A stretch of 64,000 nucleotides of DNA from Panonychus citri (lineage: Eukaryota; Arthropoda; Arachnida; Trombidiformes; Tetranychidae), in contig NW_026515543.1 in NCBI RefSeq assembly GCF_014898815.1, positions 3,658,001-3,722,000 of the forward strand, given 5' to 3'. Shown here piece after piece: positions 22,098-34,261 of this stretch (the first letter of the stretch is position 1; every line of letters starts with the position of its first letter). The translations under genes and the position numbers were made by a program. A model generated the notes under the pieces. That model made no database searches. It was not told where the DNA came from and saw only the letters and a program-made list of their open reading frames with translations.

Positions 22098-22489
22098 TGT
22101 AAACTTAATTTGTCAATTGACGATTTGTACTCGAGGAACACGAGGATCAACTACAGTTAGTGAATTAGAACTTTTATTTAACAGAACACAAAGGTTGATT
22201 TGATTAATTATACAACTGAGTTAAGAAAACTGAATTTGTGAGGAAAAGGGTAAAGGGTATTTTGAGGTTAAAGTAACATAGAAGAAGAAATTGACAATTT
22301 TGATGTGGATACAAAAAGCTATTATCAAAGACTTAGGTCCTTTGTCTTTGGTTTGGCTTTAAATACTAATTTTTAAAAGGTCTCGTGGGTATTGATAAGA
22401 TTATACAAAATGGTGGATTAAATGATTAAAAGGGGGAAAGTAACTAGTTGATGTATGACTCATTATCAACTATTGCGTAATCCCTTACA
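22098..22489 (-). repeat. 5' LTR of the gypsy element (right copy)
   Basis: 392 bp, the upstream LTR with respect to the minus-strand reading direction. It should carry the element's promoter and the start of its genomic RNA. It contains the same shared-loop hairpin as the other LTR (22,326-22,350), so that hairpin could be present near an RNA end. Confidence 0.95.
22326..22350. repeat. Shared-loop hairpin 21 (in 5' LTR)
   Basis: The same 7-bp hairpin as in the other LTR. Confidence 0.85.
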
Positions 22490-22494
22490 ATGAT
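22490..22494. repeat. Target-site duplication ATGAT, right
   Basis: Matches 13,046-13,050. It lies at the start of a GAT repeat. Confidence 0.7.
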
Positions 22495-23492
22495 GATGAT
22501 GATGAGGTAAAGAAAGGGGAAGGAGAGAGGATGATAATATTGTCTTCATCATCATCTTCATACAATAATCATTACAAGTTTCATCAAGGGTTAGGCCATG
22601 AGGATTGGTTGATTATCATTGATAATGAGAAAATTAAAATAGTTTCATATTAATAAATTATAAATTTTAATTAAACAAATCACTTTTTTCAACCATAATA
22701 ATCAAGATATTTATGTTATATTTGTTTCATCAGTTGTATTGGATAATTGGATTAGTAAATTGTTGTTAAAACAATTCAACTTTGATTAGTTTTTTGATTG
22801 TTTGGTTTACCTTGAGTTTTATAGAGAAACTTTTTAAACGTAAACAATTAATACATTGATCGATTGGGAATTTGTTGATTTTGATTACAATTAACTTATC
22901 GATGTTCACAAATCCCAATTTATTACTTATCCAATTGTTATTATCTAATTTTCAAGTTCAATTCAGTTACCATTTTTAACCGCACCTTAATCTTGATTAG
23001 TTAATTATTTGATTGTTTCCTCCTTGACTTTTTCACCTCATTGATAAAAAAACAATCACAACAATTTAATCTTGATCACAAGTCAATGATAATTATATTT
23101 TTTGTTTCTTGTTGATTAACTAAATATAAATAACTGTAAATAATAATAATCTTTACAATTTAAAAATCATCACCAATCATTGTAAACATGTTACACTTTT
23201 GTTGAACATTTAATTATTTAACAAGCATCAGATTAACTGAACAGTTTATTTTTAAATCCAATAGATTAGATTGTGTGATTAGTTAATTAACAATCTATTG
23301 TTTGTTGTTAAACTGTTGCTTGAACACACAGATGATTGAAATTCATCCTCCGGGTTGATCACGATGAGCATTTGGTTGAATATTATTCAATGATCAATTT
23401 AGATTGTTGTTAATATATAATCATGATGATGAAGATAAAGATGATGATGATGATCATTACCATGTTTCCTGAAATTAATGAATGAGAAAAAT

Positions 23493-23497
<5 letters not shown>

Positions 23498-23581
<84 letters not shown>
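23498..23581. repeat. (GA)n microsatellite
   Basis: About 41 uninterrupted GA units in the GPCR intron. Confidence 0.97.
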
Positions 23582-23585
<4 letters not shown>

Positions 23586-26500
23586 GTTACCTTTGAAACG
23601 AATGATGAAGAAAGTAATTTACTATTGATGATAATTAAAAAGAAATAGTTTGATCCATTGGAGCAGAAAAAGAAAGAGAAAGATGATGATAAAGGATGAT
23701 AAAGAAAGAGATACTTTTCTGAAATAACAGTAAGTCATTGGCTCTCAATCATCATCCTCATCATCTCAGGTTCTGTCTTCTTTTTCTTTACCTTTATCTT
23801 CATCTTCTTTTCCACTTTAATTATATCAAATTCTGAAAAGAAAATCATCTTAGTCTATTTTTTCATCTTCGCATTTAACGGACTTTTTGGTGATAATCAA
23901 AGACTAGAAAATTTCTTAATCATTCAGGTAACTTACTGTCTATTTCATCTTGATTATCTTCTCTTTCTTTTGTTATCTTGTTTATTTTCCGTGGCGGTTC
24001 CACGTTCATTCACATACTTTTCATCAAAGAGATGAGACTGATGAAGAAGATAAAGATTCTGAGTAGAGATGGAGATATTTTAATTATCGTTGGAAACCAG
24101 AAATTAACCACCACCATGATCACACCAAAGGCAAACAGATCATAACAATCACCATATTCTTGGTCATGTTTAACAGTTATTTTCATCACTGAATAATTTA
24201 ACAAAATAATTGAAATCATTAATCATCTTCATCTCCATCCTCATCTCCATCCTCATCACTGTCATCATAATATTTACCTCTTCATGGTCTTTGTTTACAA
24301 TTCAATTACTATTATTATTAACTGTCTCTTCCCCTTTGCTTAAAGTACATCAATGATTTGATTTAATTTGATATTTGCTTCTTCAATTTACCAAACAATT
24401 GAAATAAATATAAACAATTAAGACAATTATCATCAATTTTTATTGTTTTCACCTTAAATTTTTTCCTTCATGTTTACTTAAAGGACATTAGGTTAACCCA
24501 AATTTTTTAATACTAAATTAAATCTAATCTAAATCACAAACAGTTACGTTTGAATATTTTTATATACAATTAACAACTAATTGAGTCTCAATTACATTTT
24601 GTAAATCTCATCCTGTTGGCTTCGGTTTTATGTATATTATTTGTACTTTCATCAAGGTAAATGATGTTTTTTAATGTATTATCATTGTTAATAGTTGGTA
24701 TAAGTAGTAGCATCATCATCATCCTTAAAAGCGGGAAACTTGACCTCATCCAATTGTAATTTCCAACCTGGTGACTGGTTCCAATCCTTGTGTTACCTGT
24801 AGACGTGAGGGCTCACCCTCTCTCTTCCTCCCTCTCTCTCCCCATTCATCTTTTTAATCATCTTAACCCTCTAATCATTATCCGAGATAATACTTGATTT
24901 AACGATAAAATTTAAGTAAACAATCTGCTGCAATTTTTAAATCATCATCATCATCTGTTGATTATTATCATTCATCAACAGCGAGATTTTTTTTAATAAA
25001 ATCTGATCAACTGAAACTGTTCAACTTGATTTGCTGCCCAATTGAATGTCCAGTTTGTTGATCGTTAGCTTGATGGTCAAAGTTAAATTAATGTTGGTGG
25101 TGACTTCTCATCATCATTATCAAATTAAAACATGCAATCATTTGATTAAATTTACATGCAATTCACGAATTGAAGTAAAATATTACAAAATCAACTCAAT
25201 TAACAAACTTAATTTACCTTTATTACGATAAATTAGTCAAGAATAATGATAATATCTACTCATAAAACTTGTAACCTTTTCCTCATCTCATCTGCTTTTT
25301 TTTCATTGCCTTGGGTTGTCAGTTTTTTCATCCTCATCCTCATAATCCCTTGAACAGTTATTTTCACGTTGTGTTGATTTAATTGTCGTTTTTAGGTAAG
25401 ATTAGTTGACCTTAGTTTCAACACTAAATTCAAGTCTCTTTTTTTGCTTTGACTGTCTCTTAATTGTCAACTCTTGACCCAATTGTAGTTTTCTGTTCTG
25501 GACCAATTTCCGTTGATTCTGTTTGGTGGTTCTGATGAAATTGTCGGTTTATTCAGTACCCAAAACTATGAGGTCCAAAACAATACAACAATCAACTAAC
25601 ATCCAAAAAAAACAGTAGCAATTTAATTGTAATTAAAATTGTATTTAGCGAGATTAACATAATCGTTTAGTATCTTTGGATTAGTTAATTTTTTCTCGCT
25701 AATTAATTACCACAAATAGAAATGATTTGCTTTCTTTAATTATTCCCCAATTATTGTGATGTTAATTTTAATTTTCTTCACGATTCTCAGTTGACTTTTC
25801 CTTTATTATTGTTGGTTGATTTTGATTATTAATTGGATTGACTTTTCAATCAATCCAATTATTCTGGCTTTTGATCAATTCTAACACGATGAAATTGTTA
25901 TTGATTAAATGTCCGTTAATCAAATTTAGCTCTGTTATTGATGATTTAGATTCTAATTATTGTAAAGTTTATAATGAACACTTAAGGAAAGGAAAAGGAT
26001 GTTGACTCTTTTTTTCATCTTCTTTTATCATCTTCCATATACGAAATGTTAACAAAAAGATCAACTATTTACAGGTAGAAATCAATTGAGCAAATCAAAT
26101 TTAATTTAAAGTAATCAAAGGATCAGAAAAGATGAAAAAATTGATGAAAATCCGAAAGTCATCTCTTTCTTTTTTTAAATCTCTTCTTTTCTTGTCATTC
26201 ACTTTCGTTGACTTTACTATATTTAAGGTCTTCTCTCATCATCTTCATCTTCCAACAATTTCGGGAAGTGATAATGTCGATTGATTAGTTTGATTCAAAG
26301 TGAGTTTTAAGACGAGAAAGAAAAAATTATTTCTTTTCTTCTGAATTTCAACTCATTCTGATTGAAGAAACTTTTATTTATCGACTTGATTAATACACTT
26401 TACTCACGGTCCTTAAATTAAACCAAATCTACTTTTACAACCATTATCTTCATTATCTTCATCCTCATCCTTATAATCATCATCTTATCATCAACACCAA

Positions 26501-29500
26501 CTCCCATCTTCATATTCAGGCCGATATCAAGTTACTTTACCTTTTTTGTTGGTTATTCTTATTATTATCATAATAACTGCCACCATGATGATGAACAAAA
26601 GTTCTGAAAAAGGTAAATCACTGAGAGAGAGAGAGAGAAATGATAATGATGATAAAAATAATCAATCCTTGGATTTATCAATGACAATATAAATTGCGGT
26701 CGAACTAAATTGTTGATTAAAATCAGTCAACCAAAGTTACCTTTTTTTTCTTGTGAAATGCAACAACAATCAACGAAGAAAAAAGTCTTAAACCAATATT
26801 ATGATTACATTTAATTTACTTTTTACTTTTGATTAACAATTGAATTAAATTGTTAACGAAATAAGTGGAAAAAATTAATATTCAAACAGGATTAAGGAGC
26901 TTAAATTGTAACTTCGTCAACTTTTAAATCCACATTCACTTTTGTTTGTGACTTTTTACCTGTTACACTAATCCAATTGTTGCTGGTTGATTGTTGATCC
27001 ATTTGGTGTTTGATTGTTTATCTAATTGTTTCAATCAACTGGTGACCATTTTTCTTATCCCCTTCATGTCTTAATTGTAAACAATTTTTGATATTTTTCT
27101 TAATTGTCTAATCGTTAAGAGGATTATCAACCATTCAAATTGTTGTTGTCAACCAATAATCAACTGACAGTTTTAAACAGAATCAAAATGATTTGACAAT
27201 TTAAACAAATGTTTAATTGTGATCAGGTTATTATTATATTATTATCATCAATAAAATAATGATAATCGATTGTTGGAATTGATTGAATTTAATAATATGC
27301 TATTATCTTAATTATTTACTTTGAATCAAATCAATTTTGATATTATCGTTTCCAAATCAATTTATATACAACATGTTGATTGTAAAACTTTAAGCTTCCT
27401 AATTAAATTAACAATTTACAATTTATCATTGAAAGTTGTAACCATTTAATGATAATTTAATGATTGTTGATTGTTGGTCAAACAATTTGTGCATCCATCA
27501 TGATCAGTATCAGATAATTAAAGTTAAACAATTGTAATTGTTGATTAACTTGATGATGGTAATATTTAATTCATTGGTGTAATTGTTTAATCAAACCTAG
27601 AATCATAATGATTAACAATTTACTAAATTGTGACTTTCTTAATCATTTAAACCCTTTTGATTGTAATAGATTAAGATAATGACTGAGTAAATCTTGTCCA
27701 TCTAATTGGCTGATAATTATGTTAATCATAATGTGAATTTAAATTAACCTGTAAAAAAATTAATGATTAGTGAAAAAATAAAAGTTATAATAGTTTGATA
27801 TTCAGTTAATTGTTGATTTAGTTATGAACTGGTTAAGTTATGATTGTGTGATTCATTAATTAATATGAATACAATTTAGTTAAATCATCATCATAATCAT
27901 GATTACAAATGAAAAGGTTATATTGATCATTACAATTATTGATGATTCGGTTTATTGTAACTAATCATTAATTTGATTGTTACCAATATTGAAATGATTA
28001 AAGTTAACGATCAACAGGTAATTATGATTGTTTTTCATTTTAACGATTATTATTACAAATCTGTTAATCTGATTCTGTTTAAATCTTAATCATTTCAACC
28101 TCTCATAAATCAACATGATTTTAATGGTTTACCAATGTGGATTAAATTTAGAATCATCAAAAAATCAAATCAAATTGTTGATTGTTAATCATGATTGTAG
28201 AGTTAATTTGCTGTCAAATAAATTGTTGTCACGGGCAAAGAATCAAACTTGATAATCTACCTACGATAATTTCAAGATGATTACAATTAGTGAATCAGAC
28301 TGATGATTAAAAGTAATTAATAATAATAAATTTGGTTCAAAATAAACAATTTCAAGATGAAAAAAGTAATGATATTCAAATCATAATCAACTAATCAGCT
28401 GATAGATTAGCTGATTAACTTTCTCTCTCTCATAATTTACCTGATACTTTGTTAATTGTGAACAATTAACAAAATCTAATCAATTCGAGGGATAAAATTA
28501 GATTGGATAATGACTCTAATCAGCTTGTTCTTGACATTTTGAATAATTAACAAGTATAATCGAGGATCGTTAATTAACTGGTACAATTAATTTGATTGTG
28601 TTCAAATTTCTGTTATTACGTTCATTAATATAATCGTGGATTGGAATCAATTAATTGTTTGTTAATTGTTTCTCTTGGAGTTATCATATCTGTTGTGATT
28701 ATCTCTTTGAAAAAAAGAAACAAAAACATTTCAATTATCAGATTAAACTTCATAACAATCAATTACAATCATAATTACTGGATTAAGGTCAATGATTAAC
28801 AACTGATCTTGACAACAATTAACATCAATATAATGCAATTAAAATGATTTAGAAAGTTTTTGTTTATAGTCTCTAATGATTGAAATCTTTTCTCAATCAA
28901 TTGATTAACAAATTGTTGATTGACAATTTTGTTAACAATCAATTGCTGGTTCACCCAATTGATGAACATCATTAATATAAACATGAATTGTGATTGATTG
29001 AAAAATGTTTGATCTAAATTGTTTAACTCTAATCACGGTTAACATTATGAGAAACAATTTAATCTAATTGTGATTATCTACTTAATTACCTAACCTTTAA
29101 TCTTGTCTTAATCTCTTCAACCAGAATATTAATCCATTTGATTTTGAAGATAAACATTCAGCTGATAAATTAGTCTAACGTAATTGGATTAACCTTTCAT
29201 ACTAATTAGTTTTGATCAATAATTTAAATAGTGCAACTAAATCAACTTCTAGTATCTCACTAATCAATTGAATGTAACTAAACCATTAGTAAATCAGTTA
29301 AGGATTAAGATTAATTTCTGTGATGCAATATTGGATTAATATGTTTCTACCTAAATCAACAAACTATTAAAATAAACTCTAAATTGTTGCTGATTGTTTG
29401 AACCTGATTTACTTGTACTTTGTAAACTGTTGATTCCCTCGTGAACAGAATCTAAATTATCACAGTTAATTGCTTGTAATCACAATTAAGTTAACCTTTA

Positions 29501-32500
29501 ACAATGAACAGAAAAAAATATCCAGATTAAGATGATGGTTGAGCCTTAAAGAGATGAAAGTTTTTCATTCCCAAATCTTAATCCTTAATTTTTTGCTTTC
29601 TAATTGAAATCCTCTAATTAAGAAAATAAATCTAATTACAATTGTTGTGAAAAAATCATCGAAACAATTAACTAACCATCTTTAATCATTTTACCATTCG
29701 TATGATTGTAAATAAAGTTTATAAGGTTCATAACCTGGAAAACAAAATGTATGGTGAGATTACTGGATTAGTTAATTGTAGATAATTAAACAAATCGAGT
29801 ATACGAAGAGGTAATAATAAACACTATTAACTGTAGCAATCAAATTAATTATTAATTGTTGGTTGAGAAATTGTTTCCTTAATTTCTGTTACTATGTTAT
29901 TGCTTTTATTGGTGATTTGAATATGATGATTTTCTTGATTCAATTTACAATTAACTTTTTCTTATAATTAAATTACTCAGGTAATAGATTTTGATAATAA
30001 TTAAGTAAATTGTTATAACCACCAAGACAATTGACCCAGAAAAAAAAACAAAAGGAAAGTTGGATTAGATTTAAATTGTTTATTGGTTTAGTTGATTGTT
30101 GATGTTTTTTTTTATGATTTCCTCTTTTTCATTAACAATTATAATCACATTTAATTGTAACGGTAACATTGTAATTCAATATTAATTTAATTGTTTGGCG
30201 ATTTTTTTATGCGATTGTAAAACTGTTTATTATAAACAATTAACTAATCACGACCACACTGATATATAAAAAAAGTTATTACGATAAACAAGGTTAAAAG
30301 ATGATCAAATATCAGAATCATCATCAAGATGATTGTTCAAGTTCAAGGATGATTAATACAAGGGATTAACATGAAAAGTGACAATTAAAAGTTTTTTAGA
30401 TTAACATGTCAAAATATAATCAAGTTAATATGTAATCACTCATAACAATTAAGCCTAAATTGTTGCAATAAGAGTAAAAAAATGGAGGGAAAACAATAAG
30501 AGGCTTTTAAACAAAAATTCAACTGATGTCATGAAGGTTATGATCTTATCGGATTAATTGCTCAGGATTAATTGTTTGAATGTCATCAGCAATTAACAAT
30601 TGATATTAGTCATGAATGATTTAGTAATTTGAGTTTTATATTTGTAGAAAGAGCAAAAAATAATCAAGTTATCAACGGAATTACAGTTAAGAGATGGTTA
30701 AGGTCAATGTTGTCACTTTAGTTACTTTTGTCAACTGATTTATTATTACAATTAACAGCAATTAACGATTTAAATTGTTCTCTTAATATTTACAATTTTA
30801 ATTGTTGAACGGAAATGCTGACCTAATGTTATTTAAATAAACAGGGTCACCTGATTGGTGAACAATTTTGGTGCGAGTTGATTATTTAAATTGTTTCTGA
30901 TTCAATGTTTAGTCAGTTAATCAAGTTGATCTACTGATTTAGTTAAATTCACTCCAATTTTGCTTAACCAGTAAATTTCTAGCGCCAACAATTGAGTTTA
31001 ACTAATTTAAGATGCTCAATGATTAAGTTTTTGTCATTGTTTGTTATGTTAACAATCAGTTAATCTACTAAAATTAAGTTAATGATTTAATAATGGAACA
31101 GTTAATTTCTTGAAATAATTCAATTGTCTTGGGTTTGGTTAATTGTTGTTGTTTCAAAGGTAAATTGTTATTATAATTTAAAGCAACATAACAGTAACTT
31201 TATCTTATTGTTAATTGTTGTTATATTAATCAACGAAACTAAATTAGTTCATTCAATTTACCATCAACAAGTTGAGAAGATGAAGAAGAAGAAAAAATAA
31301 GTTAAATTAAATTCAATTTAATTTAATCAACACCATTATCATCTTAATCACAATCAACTTTAATCCATTTCAAATTCTGAAATCTCGTTTCTTAATTGTT
31401 TCACCTTAATCTAAAATAATCATCATGATGGTTAATGTTGATTTAATTCAGTTTCCCTACGATACTTTTATTGGATTATTATTATTCAACAATTAAATGT
31501 TTTCATCTAATAATCAGATCTAATTGTTGGTTTAATTCAATTTGAGAGCCATATAAACAATCAGAATAATAATCAACTCAGTGTACTTTTGATGATTTAC
31601 TGATTTAGTTTCAATTGTTTTGCTCCATTAACATAGAGAGAGAGAGAGAAAGTTTAATACAATTAACTTTTCGGACTAACAATTGACACACAATTAAATC
31701 TAATTGTGTGTTTTGTGTATTTATCCCTTGTCATGATTAATAAATTAACATTATTATTAATTTGTGATAATTGTTAGAGTGTGAGAAATGACAATTTAAA
31801 TTAACTTTGATGATGAGAAAATGTAAGTGAACAATTTGAAATAGTTAACCATTAGTGGTAACAATTTACTTTCTCATCAACAATTTAAATTCATTGGTTA
31901 ATCAAAGATTAAGCTGAAAAAAATCAATTTCAATTCTGGAACAATTAAATCTAATATAATAACTACAATAAGCAAAATTGTTTTCATTTCACTAATTACG
32001 TTTAATTTTAATTGTTGACCGGAAGAGGATTGATTGTTATATATGAATTTCTAAATCAGTTGATCACAATTTAAACTAATTTGCAAAATTGAACTAAATT
32101 GTCTTAATCTTAGCTTAAAATTTTAGTTTCACACTTTCAAATCTTAACCCACAATTAGTTAATTGTAACTTTAACTGGCCAAAAAGATTTGATTATCATT
32201 AAGATTAATCATAAATCCTCGCCTTCATGATTTACTAATTCCGGGTGATTAAGATGATTATCAATGAAAAAAATTGTTAACCAAATCAAATCGACATCTC
32301 AACATCTAATCAACTGCTAACAATTAACTGATAATCAAGCCAACCCACACACAATTAATGAATTTGATTTAACTTTTTTTTTCATCTAATTAAACTGAAT
32401 TAAATTATCGACTGTTAAATCAACACAGTTTGATTTATAAACGAGATGCAAGTAAATTGAGTTAATTGTTGATTCACTGAAAGTAAAAATTAACATTCAC

Positions 32501-33483
32501 CATTGTGACAAAAGTTAATTGTCTGATTGAATTGTATTAATAAGTACAAAATTAAAGGTTGTTGTCAAATTGTTAGTTGAAACTGGTAGTTGATTAAGTT
32601 GCAATTAATTAATTTACAGTTTTCTCAGCTAATGAAAACCCATTATTCGAGAGTAACAATTTAAATTGTTTCGTCCATTTTAATGGTTGGCTCATAATTA
32701 AAATCATCGGATAACAATTGGTTTCACTTCCCGGTTGTATTTTCATTGAAACAATTTACTTAATCATTATAATATTTTATGTATGATATTTAATTGTTAA
32801 ATTACTTGAACCTTGTCAATCTTAATGACAATTAAATCAAACTAATAAAACAATATAAGGCACAGCAATTAAACTTGGGTCAGTTGCTATTATCAAATAT
32901 TAACTTTGTTTCAAACCGAATTAATTATTTCATTAAACAGAACAATTTAACTTTAATTAGGTTTATTTAAATTAATCCACAGCATTCGTAAGCATCTGTT
33001 TACCTTTTCGATCATTCGTTTCTGGGTTACCCTGTTTTCGTTAATAATTAAATCACTTTTTGAAATCCTCAATAATTCATCTTATTTACTAATTGATTTA
33101 TTGTCGATTTCTTTTGATTCAATTCTATGTATTAAATGATTGGAGTTTTAAATGGTCAATTTGTGTAACTGTGTGGTCAATTTCTATTGATTTTCTGTCT
33201 TAATTGTTGAATTTTTTCAACGTTTAGGATTAATTTTTTTCTCTCAACAAAAAAGTTTTAATTTTAAATGTCACTGGGTTTGATTATGAGCTTTTACAGT
33301 TTCTTTTTACAGTATGATAATCATAATTGACTGAATTCAGTTGGTTGTTTATTTTATAATCAACTGATTGCAATTACTTTTTGGTGGGCTTACAGTTCGG
33401 GAAAAAATTAAACAAAATTTGAGATGGTAAAAAAAGTTTTATCACTTTGGAAAAAGTTTGATGATTGTAGATTAGGAGATCGA

Positions 33484-33971
33484 TTAAGATTCCAAGTATT
33501 TCTTGATAAAGGCCATTTTATCAGGAGATTCACTGAATTGACTGAACATTTTCACTAATCGATCTTGAAGTTGAGGTGGAACTTGGGGGAAAAGGTTACT
33601 TAGGACATCTCGTCGTTTACGGCCAGTGACGGTGGTTGTTGATGCCGGTGGAACAAAACTGAGACCTGAACCAGAATTTCCAAGGAAAAGTGAGAAAAGG
33701 AGAAGAACCAATGGGAATCCAATTATTCCAATTCCAAGAGCAATTAAAAGACCGATTGCAATTGCTTCTAATCCACCGGTCAAGGGAGCGACTGATGCCC
33801 CATAAGGTGTATAAGGTGTTCCCATCCATTGGCGAGGATCTCGTTCGTAATCATAATAAGCATAAGGTGTATTGTAGGCTGTTAAATTAGCGGCAGCGGC
33901 TTTTGGTACACTGGCGAAGGCCAATTGAGATAAACTAAGATGAACAGCGATGGTGAAAATAACTAAATCTC
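33484..33971 (-). CDS. Nested gene: small secreted/membrane protein, exon 2
   Basis: Second coding exon of a predicted 169-residue protein inside the GPCR intron, on the opposite strand. It continues the signal peptide begun in exon 1; cleavage is likely after the LAFA segment, before SVPK. An Ala/Tyr-rich segment with YDYERDP follows, then a strongly hydrophobic ~32-residue stretch (GLEAIAIGLL... to ...LFSLFL) that is probably a membrane span. Next come a Ser/Thr-rich piece, a RKRR dibasic site of the furin type, and a helical C terminus ending in KKYLES. The reading frame extends upstream of its first in-frame Met to the acceptor TTCCAG at 33,972. I do not recognise the family. A cuticle-associated or processed small membrane protein is possible, but that is a guess. 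Confidence 0.8.
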
Positions 33972-34080
33972 CTGGAATAAATCAACAGATCACAAACACA
34001 AACAGAGAAAGAAACAAAAAACAAGAAATGATTAAACTGCAATCAACAATTAAAGAGAAAGAGAATCAATGAAAACTCAC

Positions 34081-34102
34081 CCAAAACACGAATTGTAGAC
34101 AT
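34081..34102 (-). CDS. Nested gene: small secreted/membrane protein, exon 1
   Basis: A 22-nt first coding exon (ATG at 34,102) encoding MSTIRVL plus the first base of a Gly codon, ending at a GTGAGT donor. The 109-nt intron joins it in phase to exon 2. The spliced start is a textbook signal peptide: short basic n-region, then LVIFTIAVHLSLSQLAFA. The exon is too short to be found as an ORF and was placed from splice sites and the signal-peptide frame. Confidence 0.8.
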
Positions 34103-34254
34103 TCTAATTTAGTTAATTGTTGCTGTTTTAGTTGTCGAAATAAAGTGAATTAAGTGTTAAAGATAATCCAAAATGTTCAATTCTATCACTAAATGATGTT
34201 CACTGTTAGATTGATGAAGATCAACTGATACTTTGATTTGAACATTTCGCCCAC

Positions 34255-34261
34255 TTATATA
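34255..34261 (-). promoter_or_regulatory. TATA box of the nested gene
   Basis: The minus strand reads TATATAAG here. An arthropod-type initiator ATCAGTT (A of TCAGT at 34,226) lies about 35 nt downstream, which gives a 5' UTR of about 124 nt before the ATG at 34,102. Confidence 0.6.

Larger units (their letters stand above)
13051..22489 (-). mobile_element. Ty3/gypsy LTR retrotransposon in antisense within the GPCR intron
   Basis: A 9.4-kb element with TG...CA-bounded LTRs, ATGAT target duplication, a candidate tRNA primer site, and gag-protease-RT-RNase H-integrase in gypsy order on the minus strand. Zinc knuckle, DTG protease motif, FDD reverse transcriptase motif, HHCC and DDE integrase motifs and a GPY/F-like module are all visible. 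Coding frames are broken near 21.4, 20.28 and 19.5 kb and repeatedly in the last 2.9 kb. A third coding region of unknown function sits between integrase and the 3' LTR. The element carries about 21 stem-loops with a shared AGGWCCT loop, listed separately. LTR differences are almost all single-base gaps, so the insertion may be recent and the breaks partly sequence errors. Confidence 0.95.
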
